In this document: positions 1 through 7,408 of the stretch, in pieces | Layout: each line of letters starts with the position of its first letter | How positions within the stretch are numbered: position 1 is the first letter of the stretch | Assembly (NCBI GenBank): GCA_031262265.1 | Contig: JAISIB010000063.1 | Location: 1-9,214, forward strand | Direction of reading: 5' to 3' | Source: Prevotellaceae bacterium | GTDB taxonomy: Bacteria; Bacteroidota; Bacteroidia; Bacteroidales; Bacteroidaceae | DNA length: 9,214 nucleotides | The notes under the pieces: model-generated | Seen by the model: the letters and a program-made list of their open reading frames with translations, nothing else | Told to the model about the DNA's origin: nothing | Databases searched by the model: none | Translations under genes and position numbers: made by a program

Positions 1-900
1 CTCATCGACGATAGCGTAATTATGCGCGCGCTGCACCAAATCTTTCGGGCTGATAGCCATATTGTCACGCAAATAGTCGAAACCGAATTCGTTATTGGTT
101 CCAAACGTAATATCCGCCATATATGCTTGTCGCCGCGCATCGGAATTGGGCTGATGCTTATCGATGCAGTCTACGCTCAAGCCGTGAAACATATAGATTG
201 GCCCCATCCATTCGGAGTCGCGCTTCGACAAATAATCATTGACCGTAACGACGTGCACGCCGTTCCCTGTCAGCGCATTCAAGAATACGGGTAAGGTAGC
301 TACCAACGTTTTTCCTTCACCGGTTGCCATTTCCGCGATTTTCCCCTTATGTAAGACAACGCCACCGAAAAGCTGTACGTCATAATGCACCATATTCCAC
401 GTTATCTCGTTGCCGCCGGCCATCCAGTGATTCCGGTACACGGCTTCTCCATTGTCCTCGATACTTACGAAATCTTTGGTAGCGGCGAGATAGCGGTCAA
501 ACTCTGTGGCCGTCACGCGAATTTCTTCGTTCTCAGTGAAACGACGAGCCGTCTCTTTGACAATCGAAAAAGCGACGGGCAGCACTTCATCCAATGCTTT
601 CTCATAGATTTCCAGAATTTCCTTCTCTATCTTATCAATTTTGTTGAATACCGACTCGCGGTCTTGCATTTCCAACTCCTCAATATTCCTTTTCAACTCC
701 TCGACTTCGGCACGCTCGTTCGCCGCCGATTGGCGAATATAGTCTTTGATTTCAATGGTCTTGGCACGCAACGCATCATTGTCCAGCGATTCTATCTCCG
801 AATAGACCGCTTTCACTTTTGCCACCCACGGTTGCACTTCTTTCATGTCTCGTGAGGCTTTGTTGCCAAACATTTTACTGATTATTTCGTTAAATCCCAT
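1..900 (-). CDS. secA: Preprotein translocase ATPase SecA, N-terminal 300 residues (truncated by window edge)
   Basis: SecA is the cytoplasmic ATPase motor that pushes unfolded preproteins through SecYEG. The frame opens at the ATG 900-898 with MGFNEIISKMFGNKASRDMK, a typical Bacteroidetes SecA start, and stays open to base 1. Walker A is seen as MATGEGKT (residues 191-198), followed by TVNDYL and the TFGTNNEFGFDYLRDNM block. The window cuts the gene inside the DEAD-type Walker B box (AIVDE at 296-300). Before Walker A there is extra charged, helical sequence (about residues 60-110, rich in E and K) and a stretch YRNHWMAGGNEITW, consistent with the enlarged N-terminal region of Bacteroidetes SecA. 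The 38-bp gap to the upstream phosphatase-like gene shows no TAnnTTTG box, so read-through from the upstream genes is likely; this is inference. The rest of the gene lies to the left of the window. Confidence 0.97.
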   Translation of the reverse strand, partial: MGFNEIISKMFGNKASRDMKEVQPWVAKVKAVYSEIESLDNDALRAKTIEIKDYIRQSAANERAEVEELKRNIEELEMQDRESVFNKIDKIEKEILEIYEKALDEVLPVAFSIVKETARRFTENEEIRVTATEFDRYLAATKDFVSIEDNGEAVYRNHWMAGGNEITWNMVHYDVQLFGGVVLHKGKIAEMATGEGKTLVATLPVFLNALTGNGVHVVTVNDYLSKRDSEWMGPIYMFHGLSVDCIDKHQPNSDARRQAYMADITFGTNNEFGFDYLRDNMAISPKDLVQRAHNYAIVDE

Positions 901-938
901 GTGTATCTTATTTTTATGTTATTACGAATGATAATTAT

Positions 939-2405
939 CTATTTTAAGTCCGTCAACGGCTCGGCTTGCGCAGCGTTTGGTGCACGTATACGCAAGTAAT
1001 AGGCTACGGTCGGGGCAATGCGTGCCGTTTCCAACGGCAAATATACGGTTTCCGGCCGAATATCAAAACCCGCAAATATCACAGGCATAGGGATATGCCC
1101 GTAACGAACGACTTTGTAAGCACCGGTAGTTTCATTTATCAAACTCCAACCGGGCATAATTTCTAAGTATAAGTCCCCCGAACGACCCCGATGATAGGAG
1201 CTACGCAACTCTTGTATTTCAGGCGACCACGTACCAAACTTCAAACGATGCGCAGAGTAGGCTTCGCGTACTCCGGCAAACTGGATTAAGAAATCGGCGC
1301 ACTTGTTTTGTACCTCCGACAAATCCAATTGTTTCTGTTCGATTAGTTTATGGTTGAGGTAGATTTGTCGATCGTGAAACGCTTCTATGTATTGCCCGTC
1401 GCCGTAAGTAGCGATGAGAAACATATTCAACAGTGCGGCGCAACGATTGATATAGAAATCACCGCCCGGCAGTTTATAATCCGGTTGTTTCTGGTCATCG
1501 GCATCGGAACCTCCCGTTGCCGTAACGAACAATAATACGTTATGTAGCCCGAGCTTGCGATCCAGTAAATCCAACAGCGCACCCAGACTTTGATCAAGGC
1601 GTCCGTACGAATCCGCTTGTCCGGCATGGTAAGTAATGCTGAGGAAATCCGGCGTTTGGTCGATGCCCAATGCCGTATGCTGCAACATTTGTTCAACGAC
1701 CGTGTTTATTTCGTCGTTTATATACGGACTGACAGTTAATCGCTTGTATTGATTGCGCCGTTCGCCTTCCAGTTTATAGTCCCTAATACGCGAATCAATG
1801 CCCTGCGTATCGTTGTATCTACTTAGCCAGTCGGGAAACTCGGTATAATAACTCGTACCGCACCATTTACCCGTTATATCGTTGAGCCAGAAAGCTCCAT
1901 CGGCCAGATGGCCGGCGGCGAATATTGCGGCATCGCGGAAAGGAGAGACAGCATACACCAGTGCTTTCCCTTCTGTGGCTATTTTCAATTCATCGGCAAC
2001 GGTAGAAGTAAGCAATTTCTTAGCCGAAGCGTTTTCATTCGTGTAGTAACCAATGTAATCTGCGTCTTCGGTACAGTCCGTCGGGCGCAGCGTATGGATG
2101 TCCAACCATTGTTGCGCGACAATCCCGTTCATCGCCGGCGCGGCACCTGTATATATGGAGGCTATGCCCGAGGCGCGATCCGGCGCGGCGAAAGAAAAAT
2201 TCATTTGCTTATATAAGCGTCCTTCCCGTTGCAGGCGGCGAAAACCTTTGTCGCCATACAATTCGGAGAAAGCCTCTATGTAATCCGTTCGCAAACGATC
2301 TATCGTCAGGCCTACCACCAGACGAGGAACGGCGGAAGCGTTCTGCGCTTGTACGGTGCCCAGCGAAAGCAACGCCAACAGTGAGGTAAGTATCTTCCCG
2401 TTCAT
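939..2405 (-). CDS. Exported alkaline-phosphatase-superfamily protein, probably catalytically inactive
   Basis: This 488-residue protein starts with a signal peptide (MNGKILTSLLALLSLGTVQA, predicted cut near A20-Q21), so it should be periplasmic. The ATG at 2405 is chosen because it overlaps the upstream stop as ATGA and is followed directly by the signal peptide; the frame runs further upstream only as overlap with the neighbour. The fold is recognisable as the phosphodiesterase/nucleotide pyrophosphatase branch of the alkaline phosphatase superfamily: VVGLTIDRLRTDY (29-42), IYTGAAPAMNGIV (84-96), SITYHAGQADSYGRLDQSLG (256-275) and FVTATGGSD (293-301). The first metal-ligand Asp (D36) is present. 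However, the Thr/Ser nucleophile position before GIASIYTG is R77, the D..GH motif reads H260-A-G-Q263, and the TADHG motif reads TATGG. Related Bacteroidales proteins, as I remember them, share the PDRAS signature, so this is probably a conserved pseudoenzyme. Its role is unknown. Confidence 0.85.
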   Translation of the reverse strand: MNGKILTSLLALLSLGTVQAQNASAVPRLVVGLTIDRLRTDYIEAFSELYGDKGFRRLQREGRLYKQMNFSFAAPDRASGIASIYTGAAPAMNGIVAQQWLDIHTLRPTDCTEDADYIGYYTNENASAKKLLTSTVADELKIATEGKALVYAVSPFRDAAIFAAGHLADGAFWLNDITGKWCGTSYYTEFPDWLSRYNDTQGIDSRIRDYKLEGERRNQYKRLTVSPYINDEINTVVEQMLQHTALGIDQTPDFLSITYHAGQADSYGRLDQSLGALLDLLDRKLGLHNVLLFVTATGGSDADDQKQPDYKLPGGDFYINRCAALLNMFLIATYGDGQYIEAFHDRQIYLNHKLIEQKQLDLSEVQNKCADFLIQFAGVREAYSAHRLKFGTWSPEIQELRSSYHRGRSGDLYLEIMPGWSLINETTGAYKVVRYGHIPMPVIFAGFDIRPETVYLPLETARIAPTVAYYLRIRAPNAAQAEPLTDLK

Positions 2406-3640
2406 CTTCTCTTTCGTTGATAGGTAATTATAATATTGGCGGCAGAGCGTATCAGCAGGCACAACACAATCGGCACGATTGCCGGATTGATATACTGCGG
2501 AGAAAAGGGTATAAACAACAAGAAGCTGAGTATTAGCAGTACGTTGATATAATGATAGGCGCACAAGCGGCTTTTACGTTCGGCGACAATCATCCACGGC
2601 ACAGCGAACAAATGCAGCGGATGGAATACCCACAATAGATAATTGGAACTGACGGCCGGATGCTCCGAAAAGAAAACAAGAAATGTCAACAAACAGCCTG
2701 CCAGACCGGCAACGGCGAATAAGATAGCGTCCAATCCCCACAGCAAACGATGCCGGCGAACGTCATAGACAGTTGCGCCCGCACCGACAATCAACAGCAG
2801 CACGAATAGAAGCAACGGAGTGACTACCGACGGTTCTACCGACGGAGCTGTTTCCGGCAATAAGTCAATAGTATGAGACACTATGTTGTATTCGGGGTGC
2901 GAAGCGTCATGCGGAATAATGCGCGCAGCAGCAAAATGTGCAGCCAGATAAAAAGGCGCGAACATCTCTTGCCGATTGTCGATGGGCAAATCCGCCCGAC
3001 TTCCCAAACAAAAGTCCATCCCGAACGTGTCCCACGCATAGTCTTTTGAATACTGATGGATAATTTGCCGATACGTCACCGGCGAATCCGTAGCATGCGG
3101 CGCATATACAAGAGTGCCGTTTAGACATTCTTCTATCTTATCGCGTGGCCGCGTCGCACAATTGTCGTACAAAAAATTATACCGGTAGGTGCGATTCTCG
3201 GGACGATAGTTTTCTATCAACGCCTCATACAGCCGTCGTTTTTCTTCCGAACTCAGGTTGAGATATTGCGCCGTAACTTTCCGACCGCTCGCTTTATATG
3301 CCCGCACAAAATCGGCGTAGTAATTGATGCCCAGCAAGTAATCTGTTTGACCGAGCATAAAACGCCAGATGAAGTTCGGAGTATCAAAACTGAACAATCC
3401 GTAGTTGAACACATAATCTATATCGGCGGCAGGGTCTTCATAGCGTATGGCCGTGTGACCGAACAACGAATAGATTTCCGTTCCTGCGCTACATGTCAGC
3501 AGACTGACGCGTACGGTATCACTCGCCGAGGATGCCGCCGTTTCCGTCTCTGCCGTTTGCGCGCACAGATCGTTGCTTACAATCGCAACCGACAAAAATG
3601 CCATCAAAAACAATGTCCGATAGAAAGCCGTGTATCGCAT
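2402..3640 (-). CDS. lnb: DUF4105/Lnb-family membrane protein, putative lipoprotein N-acyltransferase
   Basis: This 412-residue protein has a signal sequence (hydrophobic residues 9-22, possible cut near CAQ-TAE), a periplasmic domain (about 40-265) and five predicted membrane segments (about 273-293, 301-324, 333-352, 364-381, 385-404), ending in a basic tail (QRKRR). The periplasmic part is the DUF4105 (Lnb_N) domain: LLTCSAGTEIYSLFGHTAIR with H62, then YNFLYDNCATRPRDKI with C161. A His followed by a Cys in this order fits a circularly permuted NlpC/P60-papain fold, with H62 and C161 as likely catalytic residues. Bacteroides proteins with this architecture have been reported as Lnb, which N-acylates the N-terminal cysteine of lipoproteins; applying that role here is inference from family membership. 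The start is supported by a -7 box about 20 bp upstream. The gene overlaps the downstream pseudo-phosphatase gene by 4 bases (ATGA), suggesting translational coupling. Confidence 0.85.
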   Translation of the reverse strand: MRYTAFYRTLFLMAFLSVAIVSNDLCAQTAETETAASSASDTVRVSLLTCSAGTEIYSLFGHTAIRYEDPAADIDYVFNYGLFSFDTPNFIWRFMLGQTDYLLGINYYADFVRAYKASGRKVTAQYLNLSSEEKRRLYEALIENYRPENRTYRYNFLYDNCATRPRDKIEECLNGTLVYAPHATDSPVTYRQIIHQYSKDYAWDTFGMDFCLGSRADLPIDNRQEMFAPFYLAAHFAAARIIPHDASHPEYNIVSHTIDLLPETAPSVEPSVVTPLLLFVLLLIVGAGATVYDVRRHRLLWGLDAILFAVAGLAGCLLTFLVFFSEHPAVSSNYLLWVFHPLHLFAVPWMIVAERKSRLCAYHYINVLLILSFLLFIPFSPQYINPAIVPIVLCLLIRSAANIIITYQRKRR

Positions 3641-3660
3641 CTTTTCGTCGTTTAGACCGG

Positions 3661-3668
3661 CAAAGATA
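3661..3668 (-). promoter_or_regulatory. Bacteroidetes -7 box for the lnb-like/phosphatase-like operon
   Basis: On the minus strand the bases read TATCTTTG, a full match to the TAnnTTTG consensus of the primary Bacteroidetes sigma factor. It lies about 20 bp before the ATG at 3640, which predicts transcription start near 3653-3656 and a leader of roughly 15 bases. No good TTTG -33 element is seen. Confidence 0.6.
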
Positions 3669-3688
3669 CAAAAAGTAGTTTTTTTCCG

Positions 3689-3696
3689 TACCTTTG
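3689..3696 (+). promoter_or_regulatory. Bacteroidetes -7 box for metA-U32
   Basis: TACCTTTG matches TAnnTTTG exactly and sits 32 bases before the metA ATG at 3729. Transcription would begin near 3702, leaving a leader of about 26 bases. That is too short for a SAM riboswitch, so none is expected. The region upstream holds a T-tract and the oppositely directed -7 box of the divergent operon; a clear -33 motif is not visible. Confidence 0.6.
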
Positions 3697-3728
3697 GACA
3701 CTCTTATTCACATAAAAGCCAACATAAT

Positions 3729-4646
3729 ATGCCGCTAAACGTGCCAGATAGGCTTCCCGCCATAGAATTGTTGAAGCGCGAAAATATTTTCGTCATCGAT
3801 TCCTCACGCGCCACACAACAAGATATTCGCCCGTTACGAATTGTCGTTCTCAACTTAATGCCCCTCAAAATCACGACGGAAACAGATCTGATCCGTTTAC
3901 TTTCAAATACGCCGTTACAAGTGGAACTGACGTTCATGAAAATGAAGACTCACACCTCCAAGAACACACCTGTGTCGCACATGCTGACTTTCTACTCCGA
4001 TTTCGATAAGTTGCGAGAGAGTAAGTACGACGGCATGATTATTACCGGCGCGCCGGTCGAGTTGCTCGACTTTGAACAGGTAAACTATTGGCCGGAACTG
4101 ACGGAGATCTTTGAATGGGCAAAGTCGCACGTGACGTCTACGTTCTACATTTGCTGGGCGGCGCAAGCCGGATTGTACTATCACTACGGCATACCGAAAT
4201 ATCCGCTCGACAAGAAAATGTTCGGCGTGTTCAAACACAGCCTGACGAATCCGCTCGTTCCTATATTCAGGGGGTTCGACGATGAATTCTACGTGCCGCA
4301 TAGCCGCCACACCGAAGTGCGCGAAGCGGACATTCGCGAAAACGACGCGTTGACCCTGCTCTCTTCTTCGCCGGAATCGGGCGTATATATGGTCATGGCG
4401 CGGGGCGGACGAGAATTCTTTGTCACGGGACATTCCGAGTATTCGCCGCTGACTTTGGATACGGAGTACCGCCGCGACCTGAATAAAGGATTGCCCATCG
4501 AACTCCCCGTCAACTACTATCGCGACAATGATCCGAACCAAGCACCGCTGGTGCGTTGGCGCGCACACGCTCACCTTTTGTTTTCCAACTGGCTCAACTA
4601 CTACGTCTATCAAGAAACGCCTTACAACATCGACGAAATCGTATGA
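3729..4646 (+). CDS. metA: Homoserine O-acyltransferase MetA, probably acetyl-CoA specific
   Basis: MetA activates homoserine by O-acylation, the first committed step from homoserine to methionine, in the cytoplasm. The ATG at 3729 gives MPLNVPDRLPAIELLKRENI and exactly 305 residues, the usual family length; an upstream ATG at 3630 would overlap the divergent gene and its promoter and is rejected. The catalytic triad is in the canonical numbering: C142 in FYICWAAQAG, and H235 and E237 in VTGHSEYSP. Residue 111 (ITGAPVELL) is Glu. In this family Glu111 has been linked to acetyl-CoA use and Gly111 (as in E. coli) to succinyl-CoA, so this is predicted to be a homoserine O-acetyltransferase (MetAA type). 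The stop overlaps the next gene's start as ATGA. No methionine-responsive element is visible in the short leader. Confidence 0.97.
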   Translation: MPLNVPDRLPAIELLKRENIFVIDSSRATQQDIRPLRIVVLNLMPLKITTETDLIRLLSNTPLQVELTFMKMKTHTSKNTPVSHMLTFYSDFDKLRESKYDGMIITGAPVELLDFEQVNYWPELTEIFEWAKSHVTSTFYICWAAQAGLYYHYGIPKYPLDKKMFGVFKHSLTNPLVPIFRGFDDEFYVPHSRHTEVREADIRENDALTLLSSSPESGVYMVMARGGREFFVTGHSEYSPLTLDTEYRRDLNKGLPIELPVNYYRDNDPNQAPLVRWRAHAHLLFSNWLNYYVYQETPYNIDEIV

Positions 4647-6472
4647 CGGTACGCGCTATCGAATTGTTGTCGCCTGCGCGGGATGCACAGTGCGCCATCG
4701 CGGCGATTGATCACGGAGCCGATGCCGTATATATAGGTGCGCCGCAATTCGGAGCACGGGCTGCCGCGACCAATTCATTGGAAGATTTGGCGCGCGTGGC
4801 GGAGTATGCACATACCTATGACGCCCGCGTGTATGCCACAGTCAATACGTTGCTCTTTGACCATGAGTTGCCGGAAGCCGAACGTTTGTGCTGGCAATTA
4901 TACCACGCAGGCATCGACGCACTCATCGTACAAGATATGGGAATCACCCGCCTCCATCTGCCACCAATGCCGCTACATGCCAGCACGCAAACGGACAATC
5001 GCACGCCCGAAAAAGTAAAATTTCTGGCCGACGCAGGTTTTCGCCGCATAGTACTGGCTCGCGAACTTTCCCTCAATGAGATACGCCGCATTCACGCGGC
5101 GACCGACGTGCCGCTCGAAGTTTTCGTGCACGGAGCCTTGTGCGTCAGCTACAGCGGACAGTGCTATATCAGTCAGGCATGCACGGGTCGCAGTGCCAAC
5201 CGCGGCGAATGTGCACAGTTGTGCCGCTTGCCCTATACGTGGATAGACGCCGACGGTAAGATTATCGCCCGCCGCAAACACCTGCTCTCGTTGCGCGACC
5301 TGAATCAAAGCGACCGGTTGGAAACGTTGCTGGATGCCGGTGCAACGTCATTAAAGATAGAAGGACGACTCAAAGAGCTATCCTACGTCAAGAACGTCAC
5401 GGCCTACTACCGACAACGATTGGACGAAATATTTGCCCGCCGTCCAGAATACGCGCGCACATCTGCCGGAATATCCACGTTTGTTTTTCAACCAACTCCG
5501 TATAAAAGTTTCGCGCGCGGCTTTACTAATTATTTTTTGGACGGGCTAAATGCAACCGTTTCCAATCCCGATACGCCGAAGTCCGTCGGCGAGGAAATGG
5601 GCATGGTGAAAGAGGTGAAAGGCAATTGCGTAACTATCGCGGGCGTCAAGTCGTTTCACAACGGAGACGGCATCTGCTTCTACGATGCACGGGGCGAATT
5701 GCAGGGCAGTCGTATCAATCGCGTAGAAGCGAACCGACTCTATTTCCAAGAACCGTTAGCTATCGCACCGCGCACGGTAGTCTATCGCAACTACGACCGC
5801 GAATGGGAACAAATGTTGACTTCTCCCGATACGGCCAAACGCCGGATTGCCGTTGATTGGCAATTGCGAACCTGCGAATTTGGCTTCGTCTGGGAACTAT
5901 CGGATGAGAACGGCAATCGATATACGCGGGCATTCGTTGCCGACAAGCAGCTCGCTAAGACTTCGCAAGCGGACAATTTGCATGCTCAGCTGATGAAATT
6001 AGGCAACACGCCTTTCACGACGCGAAGCATAGACGTACAACAAATGTCTGATTATTTTATTCCGCTTTCGCAACTCGCCACGTGGCGGCGGCAAATGATC
6101 GAAGGATTGTTGCGCGTACGCCGCATTCGGTTCCGGCGCGAGTGTGCCGTTATCCGACCGACCACACACCCCTACCCCGCGCAAAAACTGACCTACTTGG
6201 GCAACGTAGCCAACGCCGAAGCCGCCGCGTTCTATCGTGCCCACCGTGTCGAACAAATAGACGCCGCATTCGAGGTGCAACCGCCGGCGACTGCCGTTCC
6301 TCTTATGTTTACCAAATACTGCTTACGGTATGCGATGGGTTGGTGCCCCGTGCATCAGGGCAAACGTTCGCCTTATCGCGAGCCGTTCGTGTTGCAAGCT
6401 CCCAACGGCCAACGCTTTCGGTTAGAATTCGATTGTAAAAAGTGTGAGATGCGGGTTATTCACTCAATATAG
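4643..6472 (+). CDS. U32-family protein (RlhA/TrhP-like RNA hydroxylation or peptidase-annotated)
   Basis: This 609-residue protein starts at the ATG 4643 that overlaps the metA stop; the frame extends upstream only inside metA. The N-terminal half is a TIM-barrel U32 core (LLSPARD at 9-14, GADAVYIGAPQFGAR at 25-39) with the family signature EVFVHGALCVSYSGQCYISQ (159-178). Cysteines 167, 174, 180, 190 and 194 form the cluster that in characterised U32 proteins (TrhP, RlhA, UbiU/V) holds an iron-sulfur cluster or is needed for hydroxylation. The CVSYSGQCYIS...GRSANRGECAQLCR variant resembles the RlhA side (23S rRNA cytidine hydroxylation), but that assignment is tentative. A long middle region (about 300-500) is followed by a C-terminal module with C560, C568, C598 and C601 (FDCKKCEMRV), possibly a second metal site. 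Databases usually call such proteins U32 peptidase. Its 3' end overlaps hipT by 17 bp in convergent orientation. Confidence 0.88.
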   Translation: MTVRAIELLSPARDAQCAIAAIDHGADAVYIGAPQFGARAAATNSLEDLARVAEYAHTYDARVYATVNTLLFDHELPEAERLCWQLYHAGIDALIVQDMGITRLHLPPMPLHASTQTDNRTPEKVKFLADAGFRRIVLARELSLNEIRRIHAATDVPLEVFVHGALCVSYSGQCYISQACTGRSANRGECAQLCRLPYTWIDADGKIIARRKHLLSLRDLNQSDRLETLLDAGATSLKIEGRLKELSYVKNVTAYYRQRLDEIFARRPEYARTSAGISTFVFQPTPYKSFARGFTNYFLDGLNATVSNPDTPKSVGEEMGMVKEVKGNCVTIAGVKSFHNGDGICFYDARGELQGSRINRVEANRLYFQEPLAIAPRTVVYRNYDREWEQMLTSPDTAKRRIAVDWQLRTCEFGFVWELSDENGNRYTRAFVADKQLAKTSQADNLHAQLMKLGNTPFTTRSIDVQQMSDYFIPLSQLATWRRQMIEGLLRVRRIRFRRECAVIRPTTHPYPAQKLTYLGNVANAEAAAFYRAHRVEQIDAAFEVQPPATAVPLMFTKYCLRYAMGWCPVHQGKRSPYREPFVLQAPNGQRFRLEFDCKKCEMRVIHSI

Positions 6473-7397
6473 CCCATCTTTTCTGTATTAGCGTTTTGTA
6501 TTCCTCTCTCATTTGCTCAGGCAGAAAAGAACAATCAATGAAAGCCAACCATTTTGGTATTACTTTTTGAAATTTATTATAGACATTGTCGATTGCTTTG
6601 TCTTCTACGTCTCTTCCTTTCAGAAGACTATCAAAATCTCTCCTTTTCAAATTACTTTTTTTCCCATTCAAAGTCAACGCCAACTCTTCATTATCTTGAG
6701 GAATCACAAGTTTCGTAGATACTAAATCATAAGCCGGTGCTAAGACATATTCACCCGTTTTTTTGTAAAGCGAAAAGTTTTTCAGGTGCATGTCAGCATT
6801 GCCGGTCAGGTAGCAAAACAACAACACCTCAAAATAATTGATTAAATCTAACACCGGATAAGCCGAGAACTCCATTATCTTTTTGGCAATCTGCTCATGA
6901 GAACCTTTATATTTTTGTTCGGTCAGTTTCTCCGTCAATTGGCACATATCTTCCATCGGTATTTTATCTCCCTTCCGGTTACGATCTATCCGCTTAGTAA
7001 CGTATGCCAATGAACCGTCTTGGAAGCGCACCAGAGAATGAGGTACGGTTTGTATACGGGCAAGTCCGGCCAAATGCATAGTAAGATCTTCGTTCTCCGG
7101 AAGACAAAGATACTGCTCTGTTTGCGGTTTTAAGATATATCGCCCCCACAAGCCAACTATCGTAAAACGTTCTTTCCCATCATCTCTTCCTCTTTCCACA
7201 TCAACGGACAATTTTGGCTGCACGCCTGTAAGCGTCACTTGTGAACGAACCACTTCCAACGCCAATCGTTCGATGTCAGCTTTCGTATAGGGAAGAACGG
7301 GAGGCACGACAGTCCCGAACATCCGCTTGGAACATTGCGGATGAAAATCAATCTGTCCTTGCTCCAATGCTTGATAACAGTATAAACATCTTTCCAT
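6456..7397 (-). CDS. hipT: HipT-like serine/threonine kinase toxin (HipA C-terminal domain, split type)
   Basis: This 313-residue protein carries the HipA C-terminal kinase fold without the N-terminal subdomain, which is encoded separately by the preceding gene. Visible kinase elements are a glycine-rich loop TLTGVQPKLSV (55-65), the ATP-binding lysine in RYILKPQ (K90), the catalytic loop GNADMHLKNFSL (199-210, with D202 and N207) and the metal-binding Asp in APAYDLVST (D224). All are intact, so activity is expected. HipT of E. coli O127 phosphorylates tryptophanyl-tRNA synthetase; the target here is unknown. The N-terminus has CLYC-x11-HPQC (C4, C7, H19, C22), a likely zinc-binding knuckle. 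The loop has T55 and T57 where E. coli HipT has the SIS autophosphorylation serines. The start at 7397 lies 11 bases after the hipS stop. The gene end overlaps the U32 gene by 17 bp. AT-rich composition contrasts with the core genes to the left. Confidence 0.9.
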   Translation of the reverse strand: MERCLYCYQALEQGQIDFHPQCSKRMFGTVVPPVLPYTKADIERLALEVVRSQVTLTGVQPKLSVDVERGRDDGKERFTIVGLWGRYILKPQTEQYLCLPENEDLTMHLAGLARIQTVPHSLVRFQDGSLAYVTKRIDRNRKGDKIPMEDMCQLTEKLTEQKYKGSHEQIAKKIMEFSAYPVLDLINYFEVLLFCYLTGNADMHLKNFSLYKKTGEYVLAPAYDLVSTKLVIPQDNEELALTLNGKKSNLKRRDFDSLLKGRDVEDKAIDNVYNKFQKVIPKWLAFIDCSFLPEQMREEYKTLIQKRWAILSE

Positions 7398-7408
7398 AAT
7401 TACGGATT

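Noticed and set aside
385..855. Plus-strand reading frame of 156 codons opposite secA
   Set aside because: It is a shadow of the well-supported secA frame and encodes no recognisable domain.
930..939. Palindrome GATAATTATC before secA as an operator
   Set aside because: It is a short AT-rich palindrome that could easily arise by chance and is not repeated.
2406..2564. N-terminal extension of the phosphatase-like frame to 2564
   Set aside because: It lies within the lnb-like gene in another frame, and the signal peptide begins exactly at the ATGA start at 2405.
3630..3728. Longer metA start at 3630
   Set aside because: It would overlap the divergent gene and the metA promoter box; the start at 3729 gives the usual 305 residues with catalytic residues at canonical numbers.
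3915..4613. Minus-strand reading frame of 232 codons opposite metA
   Set aside because: It is a shadow of metA, which has every catalytic motif; the antisense protein resembles nothing known to me.
4556..4642. Longer start for the U32 gene
   Set aside because: The extra residues are metA sequence in another frame; the ATGA start at 4643 begins with the conserved U32 N-terminus.
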